DNA of 32,367 nt, from the NCBI GenBank assembly GCA_030429125.1, contig JAUIDF010000009.1:1-32367 (forward strand). The letters are read 5' to 3'. Numbering within the stretch: the stretch's first letter is position 1; the number at the start of each line of letters is the position of its first letter. The position numbers and the translations under genes were made by a program. Below are positions 1-7,903 of this stretch, in pieces. Below the pieces are notes generated by a model, which saw nothing but the letters and a program-made list of their open reading frames with translations, was not told the origin of the DNA and searched no databases. Source of the stretch: Gammaproteobacteria bacterium (GTDB taxonomy: Bacteria > Pseudomonadota > Gammaproteobacteria > Arenicellales > CAJQKF01).

Positions 1-163
1 CCCAGCGGCCGTGAACCGAGTCAAACGCAAGAAGGTGTGCGGCGCCTGCGCCATCCATGGAGATATCGTTAATCCGGCAAAAGGAAATAGCGGCATCCGA
101 CCCGGCGGCCCGAAGCGCCAGCCGTCCCATTCGTCCGAAGCCATTGATGCCGACTCGTATCAT
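1..163 (-). CDS. Glyceraldehyde-3-phosphate dehydrogenase, N-terminal part (cut by window edge); resembles ArsJ-associated type
   Basis: Reading the minus strand from the ATG at 163 gives 54 residues before the window ends. They contain the Rossmann dinucleotide-binding start [10 protein letters not shown] (residues 5-14), an RIND strand end and the GAPDH signature FDSVHGRW near the edge. GAPDH oxidatively phosphorylates glyceraldehyde 3-phosphate using NAD(P). The stretches RLALRA and [14 protein letters not shown] look more like the GAPDH copies that sit beside the arsenic exporter arsJ than like glycolytic GAPDH. Those copies make 1-arseno-3-phosphoglycerate for export. That subtype is an inference from a short fragment, and an arsJ gene, if present, would lie outside the window to the left. 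An AGGA ribosome-binding site lies about 8 nt upstream of the ATG. The gene is divergent from the small membrane-protein gene at 240. Confidence 0.85.
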   Translation of the reverse strand, partial: MIRVGINGFGRMGRLALRAAGSDAAISFCRINDISMDGAGAAHLLAFDSVHGRW

Positions 164-239
164 GATCCCGTCCTGAAAAGCGCCGAAGACTCGCAGGTCT
201 TCGTTGCAGCCTGATGACATTGCCGATCCGAGGTCGACG

Positions 240-614
240 ATGACGACCAGTGTACCGCGTCCGATTCTTGGTCTCATCGCGGCGCCCCTCGCCTCGGCCC
301 TGGTGCACGGAGTGTACGTGCAGGACATCGCTGCCGCCTTCCCGGCGCTGTTCATCGCCGCCGCCGGTTGCCTGTGCCTGGGGTTGCCGTCAGTTGCCCT
401 GCTCTCGCGTTTCGGTCGCGTGAGCGCCTGGCGGGTCGCGCTTGCGGGAGTTTGCGCGGGCGTCGTTGCAGCGGTGTTCCTGTTTATTTACATTACCATG
501 GCCCAGGGTGAGTCCGTTTCCAGTGTGTTGGCGCGGCACCTTCTCACGCTGTTTGCGATGCATGGCGCGATCGTGGCGACGGTGTACTGGATCGTCGTGC
601 TGCGCAGTGCGTGA
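240..614 (+). CDS. Small four-helix integral membrane protein, unknown function
   Basis: This 124-residue protein is mostly hydrophobic, with about four predicted membrane segments (roughly residues 8-25, 32-52, 61-85 and 100-122) and short polar loops. I do not recognise the family. The ATG at 240 is preferred over the in-frame ATG at 204 because GAGG lies about 8 nt before it and the extra 12 residues are polar and unlike a membrane-protein start. The gene is divergent from the GAPDH fragment, with 76 bp between the two starts, and 89 bp separate it from the VOC gene. Nothing in the sequence suggests a substrate. Confidence 0.6.
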   Translation: MTTSVPRPILGLIAAPLASALVHGVYVQDIAAAFPALFIAAAGCLCLGLPSVALLSRFGRVSAWRVALAGVCAGVVAAVFLFIYITMAQGESVSSVLARHLLTLFAMHGAIVATVYWIVVLRSA

Positions 615-703
615 CACCCGCCGTACGTTGTCCCGCAGCGTTCCGGGCCGTCGCCACCCGTGTCGCGGTGCGGCCTTCCACGTCTTTCCCATAGTCCGCC
701 GAC

Positions 704-1093
704 ATGGTTTCGCAGATCAGAACGCACTTGATGTTCGACGGCAACGCCGAGGAGGCGATGGAGTTTTACGTCGACTTGTTTACGAACGCGACGATTCTCG
801 AACGCGTGCACTATGCCGACGGCGACCTCGAAGGGCGGCTTCACTTCGCCCGTTTTGTGCTTGCCGGCACGGAGTTCATCTGCATCGACTCGCCGGCAAA
901 GCACGAATTCGGTTTCACGCCGGCGATCTCGCTGTTCGTCGACTGCGAGTCGGCCGACGAGCAGGCGCGGATTTTCGATACGCTGGTGGGCGACGGTTCG
1001 GTGCTGATGCCGCTCGACGACTACGGGTTCAGTACGCGCTTCGGCTGGGTCAGGGATCGATTCGGCGTGTCGTGGCAATTGAACCTGCCCTGA
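704..1093 (+). CDS. VOC superfamily protein, PhnB-like
   Basis: The 129-residue product has the compact vicinal-oxygen-chelate fold pattern of the PhnB / 3-demethylubiquinone-methyltransferase-like subfamily. It opens with RTHLMFDGNAEEAMEFYVDLF (N-terminal half), has GTEFICIDSP in the middle, and ends with FGWVRDRFGVSWQLN, the usual family terminus. Members often have poor metal-ligand conservation and mostly unknown substrates, so no reaction is assigned. The gene is followed after 9 bp by a GNAT acetyltransferase gene and then by a double GNAT, suggesting one transcript of small modification or detoxification proteins. No convincing Shine-Dalgarno sequence precedes the ATG. Confidence 0.85.
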   Translation: MVSQIRTHLMFDGNAEEAMEFYVDLFTNATILERVHYADGDLEGRLHFARFVLAGTEFICIDSPAKHEFGFTPAISLFVDCESADEQARIFDTLVGDGSVLMPLDDYGFSTRFGWVRDRFGVSWQLNLP

Positions 1094-1102
1094 GTACGCA
1101 CG

Positions 1103-1594
1103 ATGGTTGATATTCGACCCTTTGCGTCCGCGGACTGGCCCGAGGTGTGGGCCATTCTCGAGCCGGTATTTCGCGCCGGCGACACGTACAGCTTCCCCGC
1201 CGATATCGACGAGGCCGAGGCCTACCGGGTGTGGATCGAGCTGCCCGTTGCGACCTTCGTCGCCGTCGATCCGGCAGGGTGCGTGCTCGGCACCTACTAT
1301 CTCAAGGCGAACCAGGCGGGCCCGGGGGCGCACGTTTGCAACTGCGGCTACGTGACCGGTGACCGCGCGCGGGGTCGGGGGGTGGCATCGGCCCTGTGCG
1401 AGCATTCCCAACGCCAGGCCGTCGAACACGGGTTCCGTGCCATGCAGTACAACATGGTGGTGTCGACCAACGCCGGCGCGGTTCGCCTGTGGCAGCGGCA
1501 TGGTTTCGAGATCGTCGGCACCTTGCCCGGCGCGTTCCGGCATCCCGGGCAGGGCTTCGTGGACGCCTACGTCATGTACAAGACGCTCGCCTGA
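1103..1594 (+). CDS. GNAT family N-acetyltransferase
   Basis: A 163-residue single-domain GNAT protein. The acetyl-CoA pyrophosphate-binding loop is seen as RARGRGVAS (residues 88-96), and NAGAVRLWQRHGFEIVG (123-139) is the typical last helix and strand of the fold. Overall it resembles the phosphinothricin-acetyltransferase-like branch, but the acceptor cannot be told from sequence. It would transfer acetyl from acetyl-CoA to an amine in the cytoplasm. It lies 9 bp after the VOC gene and 15 bp before the double-GNAT gene, so co-transcription is likely. Confidence 0.88.
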   Translation: MVDIRPFASADWPEVWAILEPVFRAGDTYSFPADIDEAEAYRVWIELPVATFVAVDPAGCVLGTYYLKANQAGPGAHVCNCGYVTGDRARGRGVASALCEHSQRQAVEHGFRAMQYNMVVSTNAGAVRLWQRHGFEIVGTLPGAFRHPGQGFVDAYVMYKTLA

Positions 1595-1609
1595 CCCGGG
1601 GCCGACATC

Positions 1610-2662
1610 GTGACCGTGCGGGTACGCGCCGAGATTCCCGAAGACGCCGCGGCGATTGCCCGGGTGACGCAAGCGGCATTCGCGGTCGCGGAACACGCCG
1701 ACGGGACGGAGCAGTTCATCGTCGCCGCACTGCGCGATGCCGGCGCCCTCGCGGTATCCCTGGTCGCCGAGGCCGACGGCCTGATCGTCGGTCACGTCGC
1801 CGTCTCGCCGGTCGCTGTCGATGGTGTCGCGTGCGGCTGGCTCGGACTCGGGCCGGTCTCGGTGATGCCCGGCCGCCACGGGCGGGGCATTGGAACGGCG
1901 CTGATCGAGGCGGCGCTGGATCGCCTTCGTCGCCGCGGCGCCGCGGGCTGCGTGGTGCTCGGCGAGCCGGCCTACTACGGCCGCTTCGGGTTTCGGGCCG
2001 ACCTCCGCCTCTCGCTCCCGGAGGTGCCGCCCGACTACTTCCTCGCTCTGGCGATTTCCGACTCTCCGCCCGCGGGGGTCGTATCCTTTCACGAGGCATT
2101 CGATACCGTGCCGCCGGACGGCATCATCCGGCTGCGACCGGCGAGCGGGGACGACCTGGACCTTCTGCGTCGCTGGGACGAGCAGCCTCACGTCATTGCG
2201 TCCGACCCCGATAGCGACTGGCAGTGGGCCTCGGAACTGCCCAGGAATCCGCCGTGGCGCGATCAACTGATCGCCGAGCTCGACCGCGCGCCGATCGGCT
2301 TCGTGCAGGTTATCGATCCGGCCCGCGAGGACAGCCACTACTGGGGCGACGTGCCGCCGAACCTGCGCGCGGTGGATATCTGGATCGGCGAAGCCGACCA
2401 GCTCGGCCGCGGCCATGGCACGCGCATCATGAACCAGGTGCTGGCACGATGCTTCGCCGATCCGGCCGTCGACGCCGTGCTCATCGATCCGCTGGCAGGC
2501 AATATCCGCGCCCACCGGTTCTATCGGCGTCTCGGCTTCGAGTTCGTCGAGAAACGGTATTTCGGGCATGATCATTGCGCGGTGCATCGGCTCGATCGCG
2601 CCCGCTTCGAGCGCGCGGTCGGCGGGACATTGCGGGTTGACTCGGACGGCGCATTGCGCTGA
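1610..2662 (+). CDS. Two-domain GNAT acetyltransferase: YhbS-like domain fused to AAC(6')-like domain
   Basis: This 350-residue protein contains two complete GNAT domains. Residues 1-165 match the YhbS-like type (GLGPVSVMPGRHGRGIG at 79-95, then PAYYGRFGF). Residues 172-335 match the AAC(6')-Ib-like type: it starts IRLRPASGDDLDLLRRW, has a CoA loop QLGRGHGTRIM (264-274), FADPAVDAVLIDP, then NIRAHRFYRRLGF. AAC(6') enzymes acetylate aminoglycosides, but many chromosomal relatives have other substrates, so resistance is only a possibility. Each CoA-binding loop appears intact. The start is GTG at 1610, 15 bp after the previous GNAT gene. The join is in one uninterrupted frame. The fusion is unusual because the halves belong to different GNAT branches rather than a simple duplication. 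Confidence 0.85.
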   Translation: MTVRVRAEIPEDAAAIARVTQAAFAVAEHADGTEQFIVAALRDAGALAVSLVAEADGLIVGHVAVSPVAVDGVACGWLGLGPVSVMPGRHGRGIGTALIEAALDRLRRRGAAGCVVLGEPAYYGRFGFRADLRLSLPEVPPDYFLALAISDSPPAGVVSFHEAFDTVPPDGIIRLRPASGDDLDLLRRWDEQPHVIASDPDSDWQWASELPRNPPWRDQLIAELDRAPIGFVQVIDPAREDSHYWGDVPPNLRAVDIWIGEADQLGRGHGTRIMNQVLARCFADPAVDAVLIDPLAGNIRAHRFYRRLGFEFVEKRYFGHDHCAVHRLDRARFERAVGGTLRVDSDGALR

Positions 2663-2759
2663 ACTCGCGCCCCTTCGATTTTCCGGGCGCCGATCTGCCG
2701 GTCGCCCGCCCGCGCACGGCGTCCACCGTGCGCGCCGCAACCACACCAAGGAGCGCCGA

Positions 2760-3056
2760 GTGACCGAGTCCAGACCCGAGGCCGTATCGACCGTGCAGAT
2801 CAACAACGAGGCGGTCGTCGTCACCGAGTGGCGGTTCCCGCCGGGCGCCGAAACCGGCTGGCACCGCCACACCCGGGACTACGTCGTCGTGCCCCAGACC
2901 GACGGTAACCTGCTGATGGAGACCCGCGACCAGGAAGTCATCGCCGAGTTGGCCGCGGGCCGCTCCTACTTTCGCAACAAGGGGGTGGAGCACAACGTGG
3001 TCAACGACAACGAGCACGAGTTCGTGTTCATCGAGATCGAGGTCAAAACCGGCTGA
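2760..3056 (+). CDS. Small single-domain cupin protein
   Basis: The 98-residue product is one cupin barrel. Motif 1 is seen as FPPGAETGWHRHTRDYVVV (metal ligands H35, H37) and motif 2 ends with KGVEHNVVN (H78). The spacing fits the small RmlC-like cupins, including those annotated near beta-alanine or amine catabolism genes, but the reaction is not predictable. The GTG at 2760 is chosen because AAGGAG lies 6 nt before it. An upstream in-frame ATG would add 64 low-complexity residues overlapping the previous gene. It follows the double GNAT after 97 bp and ends 90 bp before the secreted-protein gene. Confidence 0.8.
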   Translation: MTESRPEAVSTVQINNEAVVVTEWRFPPGAETGWHRHTRDYVVVPQTDGNLLMETRDQEVIAELAAGRSYFRNKGVEHNVVNDNEHEFVFIEIEVKTG

Positions 3057-3096
3057 GGGCGCGCGGCGGCACGGCTGCCTGTCGAGGCCAAGTCGC

Positions 3097-3102
3097 TATA
3101 AT
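3097..3102 (+). promoter_or_regulatory. Perfect TATAAT -10 element before the secreted-protein gene
   Basis: TATAAT stands about 45 bp upstream of the ATG at 3147 in otherwise GC-rich DNA. A weak -35 candidate (CTGCCT, 3075-3080) lies 16 bp upstream. It suggests the large secreted protein has its own sigma-70-type promoter. Confidence 0.45.
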
Positions 3103-3146
3103 ACGGCACGAGATCAGCACCGCGCGGCGTTGCCCGGGGGTGTCCG

Positions 3147-5108
3147 ATGGTTCCTCGAGTTTCGATGTGTCGCCTGCTGGGCGCGTTCATGCTGCTGGGG
3201 GTGGTGCATGCCGCCACGGCAGCGGTCGAGCCCCGTCTGCTCAGCGCCTGGCGCGCCACCATCAGCAACGCGACCGGTACGTGGATTCTCCAGTTCAGGC
3301 CGGAGTTCGACGGTCGATACCGCACCCGTTTCTCCGGTCCGGCCCCGGTGCCCGACGAAACCGGCCTGCTCGAGGCCATCGACGGCCGCTGGTCGGTGCT
3401 CAAGGATGACGGCCGCACCGACGGCGGCACCTACGTCTTTGCCACCGACGACGTCGTGACCTTCACCGGGCGCGACGGAACGGTGGTCTGGCAGCGCGAA
3501 TCCTCCCTGCCACCGGTGCCGGGCGCCCCGGCCGCGGCCATTCCGGGCGCCGGTCCGGTGCCTCCCTCGCCACCCGGCCTGCCGCCGGCGGCAGGCGCCC
3601 CCCCGGGCGACTGGCCGCCGGGCGATTTACCGGCCCAGGCCGCGGCGCTGCTCGATCGTGCACGCGAATGGCGCACCGATGCCGTGCTCGAGGGCATCGA
3701 GACCGATCTCCTCGGCAGCGGCAGCGCCGTGGTCTCCAACCTCGATACCGCCGCGGGCCGCGCCACGCTGAAGTTCATCTATTGCTCGCCAGCGGACCGG
3801 CGTCGCCTGGTCATCTCGCCCGGCATGGCCTTCGGCGAAACGTTCGAGGCCGAGTCGCCGCGTTGCGACGGCGCGCGCACGCCGCCGCCGGATTTCATGG
3901 ACCTGCCGGAAGCCGTCCGTCGGGCGCGCGGTCGCGGACTGGTGGACGGCGATCCGCGGTCCGCCAGCCTCGGCTACGTTACCGGCGTCGAGGGCGAGGA
4001 ACCGAGCGGCTGGATGTGGCGCATTCATCCACCCCGTTACAGCAACGACCCGGTGTACGAGATTCCCGTGACAAGCCGAACCGGTGCCGCGGCGCGACAA
4101 GTCGATGCCTGTGCGTTGCTGACCGCCGAGGACGCCGCCGGTTTGATCGGCGCCGTGCAATCGATTGATCCCGGCTACCTCGTCGCGGGTACCTGGGGAT
4201 GCACCTGGCAGGCGTCCGGCGATGCCGGCCGCCGCGTGTCGCTCGTCGTCGACCAGGACCCGCATCGCGATGCCGGTGCCTACCTGGATCGCCAGGCGCG
4301 GGGCGGGCGAACGCCGGTCGAGGGACTGGGCGATCGCGCGGTGCTGTTCGACTCGCCCGCCGGCGCGGCGTTTCTCGACATACTTGTCGGTGAAACTCTC
4401 CTGCAATTGACGCTGGGGCGCGAAGAGGCGGGACGCGACCCGGCGATCCGCGATCTCGGTCGTGCGGTCACCGAGCGCTTTAACGCGGGCATTGGCGTGA
4501 CCGTGACGGCGAGTCCCCTTCACGTACTGCGGGGCCGGTGGCGGACCACGGTCGGCGGCGACCGGCTTGCCCTCACGGTCGACGAATTCGACGCCTTTAC
4601 GCTGGTTGCGGACGATGGCGCGACGACGCTCGGCAGCGGATCGATTCGCCACCAGGATCGCCGCGCGAGGATCATTTTCGATCCGTCGCCGACCCTCGTG
4701 TCGGCCGCGCAAAAGAATGGCCTGCGCGGGTTCTATGGCGCCATGGTGGTGGAGGAGCGACGCGTGTCTCGCGATGCCATGGACATGCGGGGACACGACC
4801 TGGCGACGATCCGCTGGACGAGGGAGGCGTCGACCGGGCATCTCCCGGCGCCGGCTGCCGGACAGCCACCGGCCGCGGACATCGCCGGCCCGGGTGCTCC
4901 CGTCATCGGACCGGCACCGCCCGCCAGGGCGGTCGCGACGCCTGCGGCGGGCGACGCCACGGGCGCCGTCGATCCCGCGTCCCGGCAGCCGTCCGGCGTC
5001 GACGGGAAGATCGAGCGCGCGGGCGAGAAGATCCAGGACTGGGCGGACAAGGCCGGCCGCAAGCTCGGCGGATTTCTCGATCGGCTGGGGGGGTCGGGCG
5101 GCGACTGA
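3147..5108 (+). CDS. Large secreted multidomain protein of unknown function
   Basis: A 653-residue exported protein I do not recognise as a whole. Residues 1-26 form a signal peptide ending near HAATAA. Residues 30-118 form a beta-rich module with two W-x-LQF/RW-type strands, closing with VVWQRE. Residues 119-163 are a Pro/Ala/Gly-rich linker. Residues 175-300 form a second unknown module. Residues 318-450 resemble DUF3558-type domains (ACALLTAEDAAGLIG, then WGCTW, then GLGDRAVLF). Residues 458-560 form another beta-rich module (RGRWRTTVGG to IRWTRE) that echoes the first. Then comes a second Pro/Ala tail and a terminal amphipathic stretch (KIERAGEKIQDWADKAGRKL). The ATG at 3147 is preceded by a G-rich site and a TATAAT. 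The architecture suggests a periplasmic or surface binding role, but no activity can be assigned. Confidence 0.75.
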   Translation: MVPRVSMCRLLGAFMLLGVVHAATAAVEPRLLSAWRATISNATGTWILQFRPEFDGRYRTRFSGPAPVPDETGLLEAIDGRWSVLKDDGRTDGGTYVFATDDVVTFTGRDGTVVWQRESSLPPVPGAPAAAIPGAGPVPPSPPGLPPAAGAPPGDWPPGDLPAQAAALLDRAREWRTDAVLEGIETDLLGSGSAVVSNLDTAAGRATLKFIYCSPADRRRLVISPGMAFGETFEAESPRCDGARTPPPDFMDLPEAVRRARGRGLVDGDPRSASLGYVTGVEGEEPSGWMWRIHPPRYSNDPVYEIPVTSRTGAAARQVDACALLTAEDAAGLIGAVQSIDPGYLVAGTWGCTWQASGDAGRRVSLVVDQDPHRDAGAYLDRQARGGRTPVEGLGDRAVLFDSPAGAAFLDILVGETLLQLTLGREEAGRDPAIRDLGRAVTERFNAGIGVTVTASPLHVLRGRWRTTVGGDRLALTVDEFDAFTLVADDGATTLGSGSIRHQDRRARIIFDPSPTLVSAAQKNGLRGFYGAMVVEERRVSRDAMDMRGHDLATIRWTREASTGHLPAPAAGQPPAADIAGPGAPVIGPAPPARAVATPAAGDATGAVDPASRQPSGVDGKIERAGEKIQDWADKAGRKLGGFLDRLGGSGGD

Positions 5109-5263
5109 GCGCGCGGTGTCTGCTGCAAGCCGGGGCGGACCGATCGCGCGGCTGTTCGATTCGTCCCCGGGCATCGAATCCGGTCGCCTCCTCGAGCAGG
5201 GTTTCCACGGCGGTGCGAACCGCGTGCACGCGCGTGTCTTCGGGTTGGACGGATTCGGCCGCT

Positions 5264-5860
5264 TCAGTGCTGCGCCAGCAGGCACCACACGGCGAGCAGC
5301 GGCGATGGCCCCGAGCGCATGGCGTGCCTGACGCCGGGCGGATTGTGGACCGCGCCGCCCATTCCCGGCGCATGCCAGTCGAGGCCGTCGCGCCGCCATT
5401 CGCCGTCGCTCAGCACCACGTAGATCTCTTCCGGCGGATGGCTGTGGTCAGGATAACGGATGCGGGGCGCGGTCAGCGTCACCCCAACGATGACGTCGGA
5501 GCGTCGTTCGATACCGTTCGGCGCGATGGCCCAGGCATTGGCATGTCCGTCGTGAAAGGCGGCGCCGTGCGAGTCCGATCCCGCGCGTCGATGCCACGCC
5601 AGCAGCGGCAGCAGTGCCTCGAGCGATGCGGCGACTTCGCCCGCCGTGCCGCCCGCCGCGCGTGCGTTGGCGATGGCCGCAGACAGGAATTGGCAGACCG
5701 GGAGGGTCGATGCCGGCCGGCGCGTTTCGATCGGCCCCGGTGCGCGAAGCGCGGCGAAAATCCGTTCGCCCGCGGCGCAGGCATCGTCGTGCGGACGCGC
5801 GGCGAAGAAGGCACCGCGAGTCGCGTCGATGAACCGCTGCAGGGAATCGGGACGCGCCAT
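5264..5860 (-). CDS. DMSP-lyase (DddL-like) family cupin
   Basis: A 198-residue cupin resembling the dimethylsulfoniopropionate lyase family. The metal-binding set is visible as YPDHSHPPEEIYVVLSDGEW (H139, H141, E145, Y147) and NPPGVRHAM (H179). DddL-type enzymes cleave DMSP to dimethyl sulfide and acrylate, but many family members are uncharacterised. The helical N-terminal half (residues 1-95) also fits the family. It lies 126 bp downstream of the TRAP permease on the same strand, so it may be the last gene of that operon and act on a compound the transporter brings in. The ATG at 5860 has no clear ribosome-binding site. An alternative role as another cupin lyase or dioxygenase cannot be excluded. 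Confidence 0.72.
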   Translation of the reverse strand: MARPDSLQRFIDATRGAFFAARPHDDACAAGERIFAALRAPGPIETRRPASTLPVCQFLSAAIANARAAGGTAGEVAASLEALLPLLAWHRRAGSDSHGAAFHDGHANAWAIAPNGIERRSDVIVGVTLTAPRIRYPDHSHPPEEIYVVLSDGEWRRDGLDWHAPGMGGAVHNPPGVRHAMRSGPSPLLAVWCLLAQH

Positions 5861-5986
5861 GGAGGTTTTTCGGGCAGGGAGGACACGAGTCTACCTGTTT
5901 CGGCGTGCCGACCCCAGTTTGCGACGGCGCCATCGGGCGCCCGGCACAGTGAACGCGACCGGCGACTGACGCCGCGCTGCTCGTCG

Positions 5987-7897
5987 CTAGCCACTCTCCG
6001 TGCGCGCCTCCCCCATCCATTGCGGCGCGACGCCGACGGCGGTCAATGCCAGGCCGACGGCGAAATACCAGGGTTCGACGAACAGGAACAGGATGCCGGC
6101 GGCGAGCAGGACGATGCGTGGCAGGGCGCTGATCGGCTTGCGCAGGTAGCCCTCCACCGCCATGCCGACGACGATCATGCTGATGGCGACGTTGATCGTG
6201 GCAAAGGCAATCTCGAACGTGGTGCCGTTGAGCAGCAGCGCCTCGTTGTAGACAAAGCTGAACGGCACCAGGAAGGCGGCAATGGCGATCTTCACCGCGT
6301 TGGCGGCAATGGTGAGCGGGTTCTCGTCGGCGATGGCGCTGGCGGCATAGGCGGCGACCGCCACGGGCGGCGTCAACGCCGACATCACCGCGAAATAGAG
6401 CAGGAACATGTGCCCCGCCATGGGCGAGATGCCGAGATCGGCCATCACCGGTGCGATCAGCACGGCGGCGAGAATGAAGGCGCTCGGCGTCGGCATGCCC
6501 AGGCCCAGCAGGATGGTGAGCCCGGCGGCCACGAGCAGGGAAAGGAACAGGTCGGCGCCCGAGATGAGAAACACGAGGTGGGAGAACTTGGACGCCAGGC
6601 CGGTCATGGTAATGCCGCCGATCACCAGGCCCGCGGCCGCGCAGGCGCCGGCCACGGCCACCATGCGCAGGCTGGACTCGGCGAGAATGTCGAGGACCGC
6701 CCGCGGGGTCAGGCGCGTGGCGCGCTTCAGCGACGAGACCACGATTACGGCCGCGGTGCCATACACGGCCGCATAGGTCGGCGTGTAGCCTTCCAGCAGC
6801 GCCCAGGTGATGACCACCAGCGGCACGATGAACAGGCCACCGTCCCTGAGTGTCGCCAGCAGGGTCGGCACCTGGCTTTCGGCGAGTCCGGACAGGCCGA
6901 TGCGCTTGGCGCGCAAGTGCACCTGGAAATAGATCGGCACGTAGTAGAGCAGGGCGGGGATGAGGCCGGCCAGCGCGATGTCGACGTAGGCGATGCCGGT
7001 GTATTCGGCCATGATGAACGCCGCTGCCCCCATGACCGGGGGTAGCAGGCTGCCGCCGGTGGAGGCCGCGACTTCCACCGCGCCGGCGAAGGCGCCGCTG
7101 TAGCCGAGTCGTCGCATCATGGGAATGGTGACCGCGCCGGTGGTGACCACGTCCGAGGTCGGGCTGCCGGAAATGGTGCCGTACAGCCCCGAGGAAATTA
7201 CCGCGATCTTGGCCGGTCCGCCCTGCGCGCGTCCGGTCAGCGAGGCGGCGAGGTTGAAAAAGAAGTCGCCGCCGCCGGTCTTGGCGAGCGCGGTGCCGAA
7301 CAGTACGAACAGGAAGGCATAGGTGGCCGCCACGCGCAGCGGTACGCCGAACAGGCCGTCCGTGGTGAACACCATGATGTCGAGAAAATGCGGGACGGTG
7401 ATCTCGCCGTGGGTCAGCGGGCCGCTGAGGCGATCACCGAACAGGTTATAGACGATGAAGCCGATGACGATCAGCGTCAGCCCCGGGCCCACCGTGCGGC
7501 GCATGGCCTCGATGGTGAGCAGGATGACGAGACTGGCGAAAAACACGTCGAAGGTCGACAGCGGATCGAGCAGCGTGATGCGCTGGGCGATGGTGTCGGC
7601 CTGGGTGAGAAAGTAGATGCCGCAGGCGGCGGACAGCGCCGAGAGCGGCCAGTCGAACCAGTCCACGCGCTCGGCGTCGGCGTGCGGACCGTGGCCGATC
7701 ATCAGGAAGGTGAGGACCAGCATCAGCGCGAGGAACGTGATGGTCAGGGACAACACGTCCTCGGTGGAGAATGCCGCCGCGTATACCGTCCACACGGCGG
7801 TGAGGGCGGCGAACACCTTGATGCCGCCGCCCAGGCGGCCACCGGGCCGCCTTCGAACGCCTGTGTCGAAGGCGAACCGGGTGATCGCCCTGAGCAT
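5987..7897 (-). CDS. TRAP transporter permease, fused DctQM-like subunits (TAXI type, 4TM/12TM family)
   Basis: A 636-residue polytopic inner-membrane protein matching the fused small and large permease subunits of TAXI-type TRAP transporters. The first ~150 residues form four hydrophobic helices (the DctQ-like part). The remainder is the DctM-like part, with family features such as SSGLYGTISGSPTSDVVTTG, EVAASTGGSLLPPVMGAAAF and LLGLGMPTPSAF. It would import a carboxylate-type solute driven by an ion gradient, with the binding protein encoded immediately upstream. Only 6 bp separate it from the binding-protein stop, so translation is probably coupled; no good Shine-Dalgarno is seen. Its place opposite the Rieske/aldolase genes around a shared operator suggests import of the aromatic acid or a related substrate. 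Confidence 0.93.
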   Translation of the reverse strand: MLRAITRFAFDTGVRRRPGGRLGGGIKVFAALTAVWTVYAAAFSTEDVLSLTITFLALMLVLTFLMIGHGPHADAERVDWFDWPLSALSAACGIYFLTQADTIAQRITLLDPLSTFDVFFASLVILLTIEAMRRTVGPGLTLIVIGFIVYNLFGDRLSGPLTHGEITVPHFLDIMVFTTDGLFGVPLRVAATYAFLFVLFGTALAKTGGGDFFFNLAASLTGRAQGGPAKIAVISSGLYGTISGSPTSDVVTTGAVTIPMMRRLGYSGAFAGAVEVAASTGGSLLPPVMGAAAFIMAEYTGIAYVDIALAGLIPALLYYVPIYFQVHLRAKRIGLSGLAESQVPTLLATLRDGGLFIVPLVVITWALLEGYTPTYAAVYGTAAVIVVSSLKRATRLTPRAVLDILAESSLRMVAVAGACAAAGLVIGGITMTGLASKFSHLVFLISGADLFLSLLVAAGLTILLGLGMPTPSAFILAAVLIAPVMADLGISPMAGHMFLLYFAVMSALTPPVAVAAYAASAIADENPLTIAANAVKIAIAAFLVPFSFVYNEALLLNGTTFEIAFATINVAISMIVVGMAVEGYLRKPISALPRIVLLAAGILFLFVEPWYFAVGLALTAVGVAPQWMGEARTESG

Positions 7898-7903
7898 GTG
7901 GAG

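Noticed and set aside
488-2872. A 794-codon open frame on the minus strand opposite the VOC and GNAT genes
   Set aside because: It is rich in Arg, Pro and His with no recognisable motif, and it lies opposite several genes with clear domains. It is a by-product of high GC content.
4538-7045. An 835-codon plus-strand open frame across the secreted-protein 3' end, cupin and TRAP genes
   Set aside because: It has low-complexity Arg/Gly/His-rich composition and overlaps three genes with clear family matches. It is not coding.
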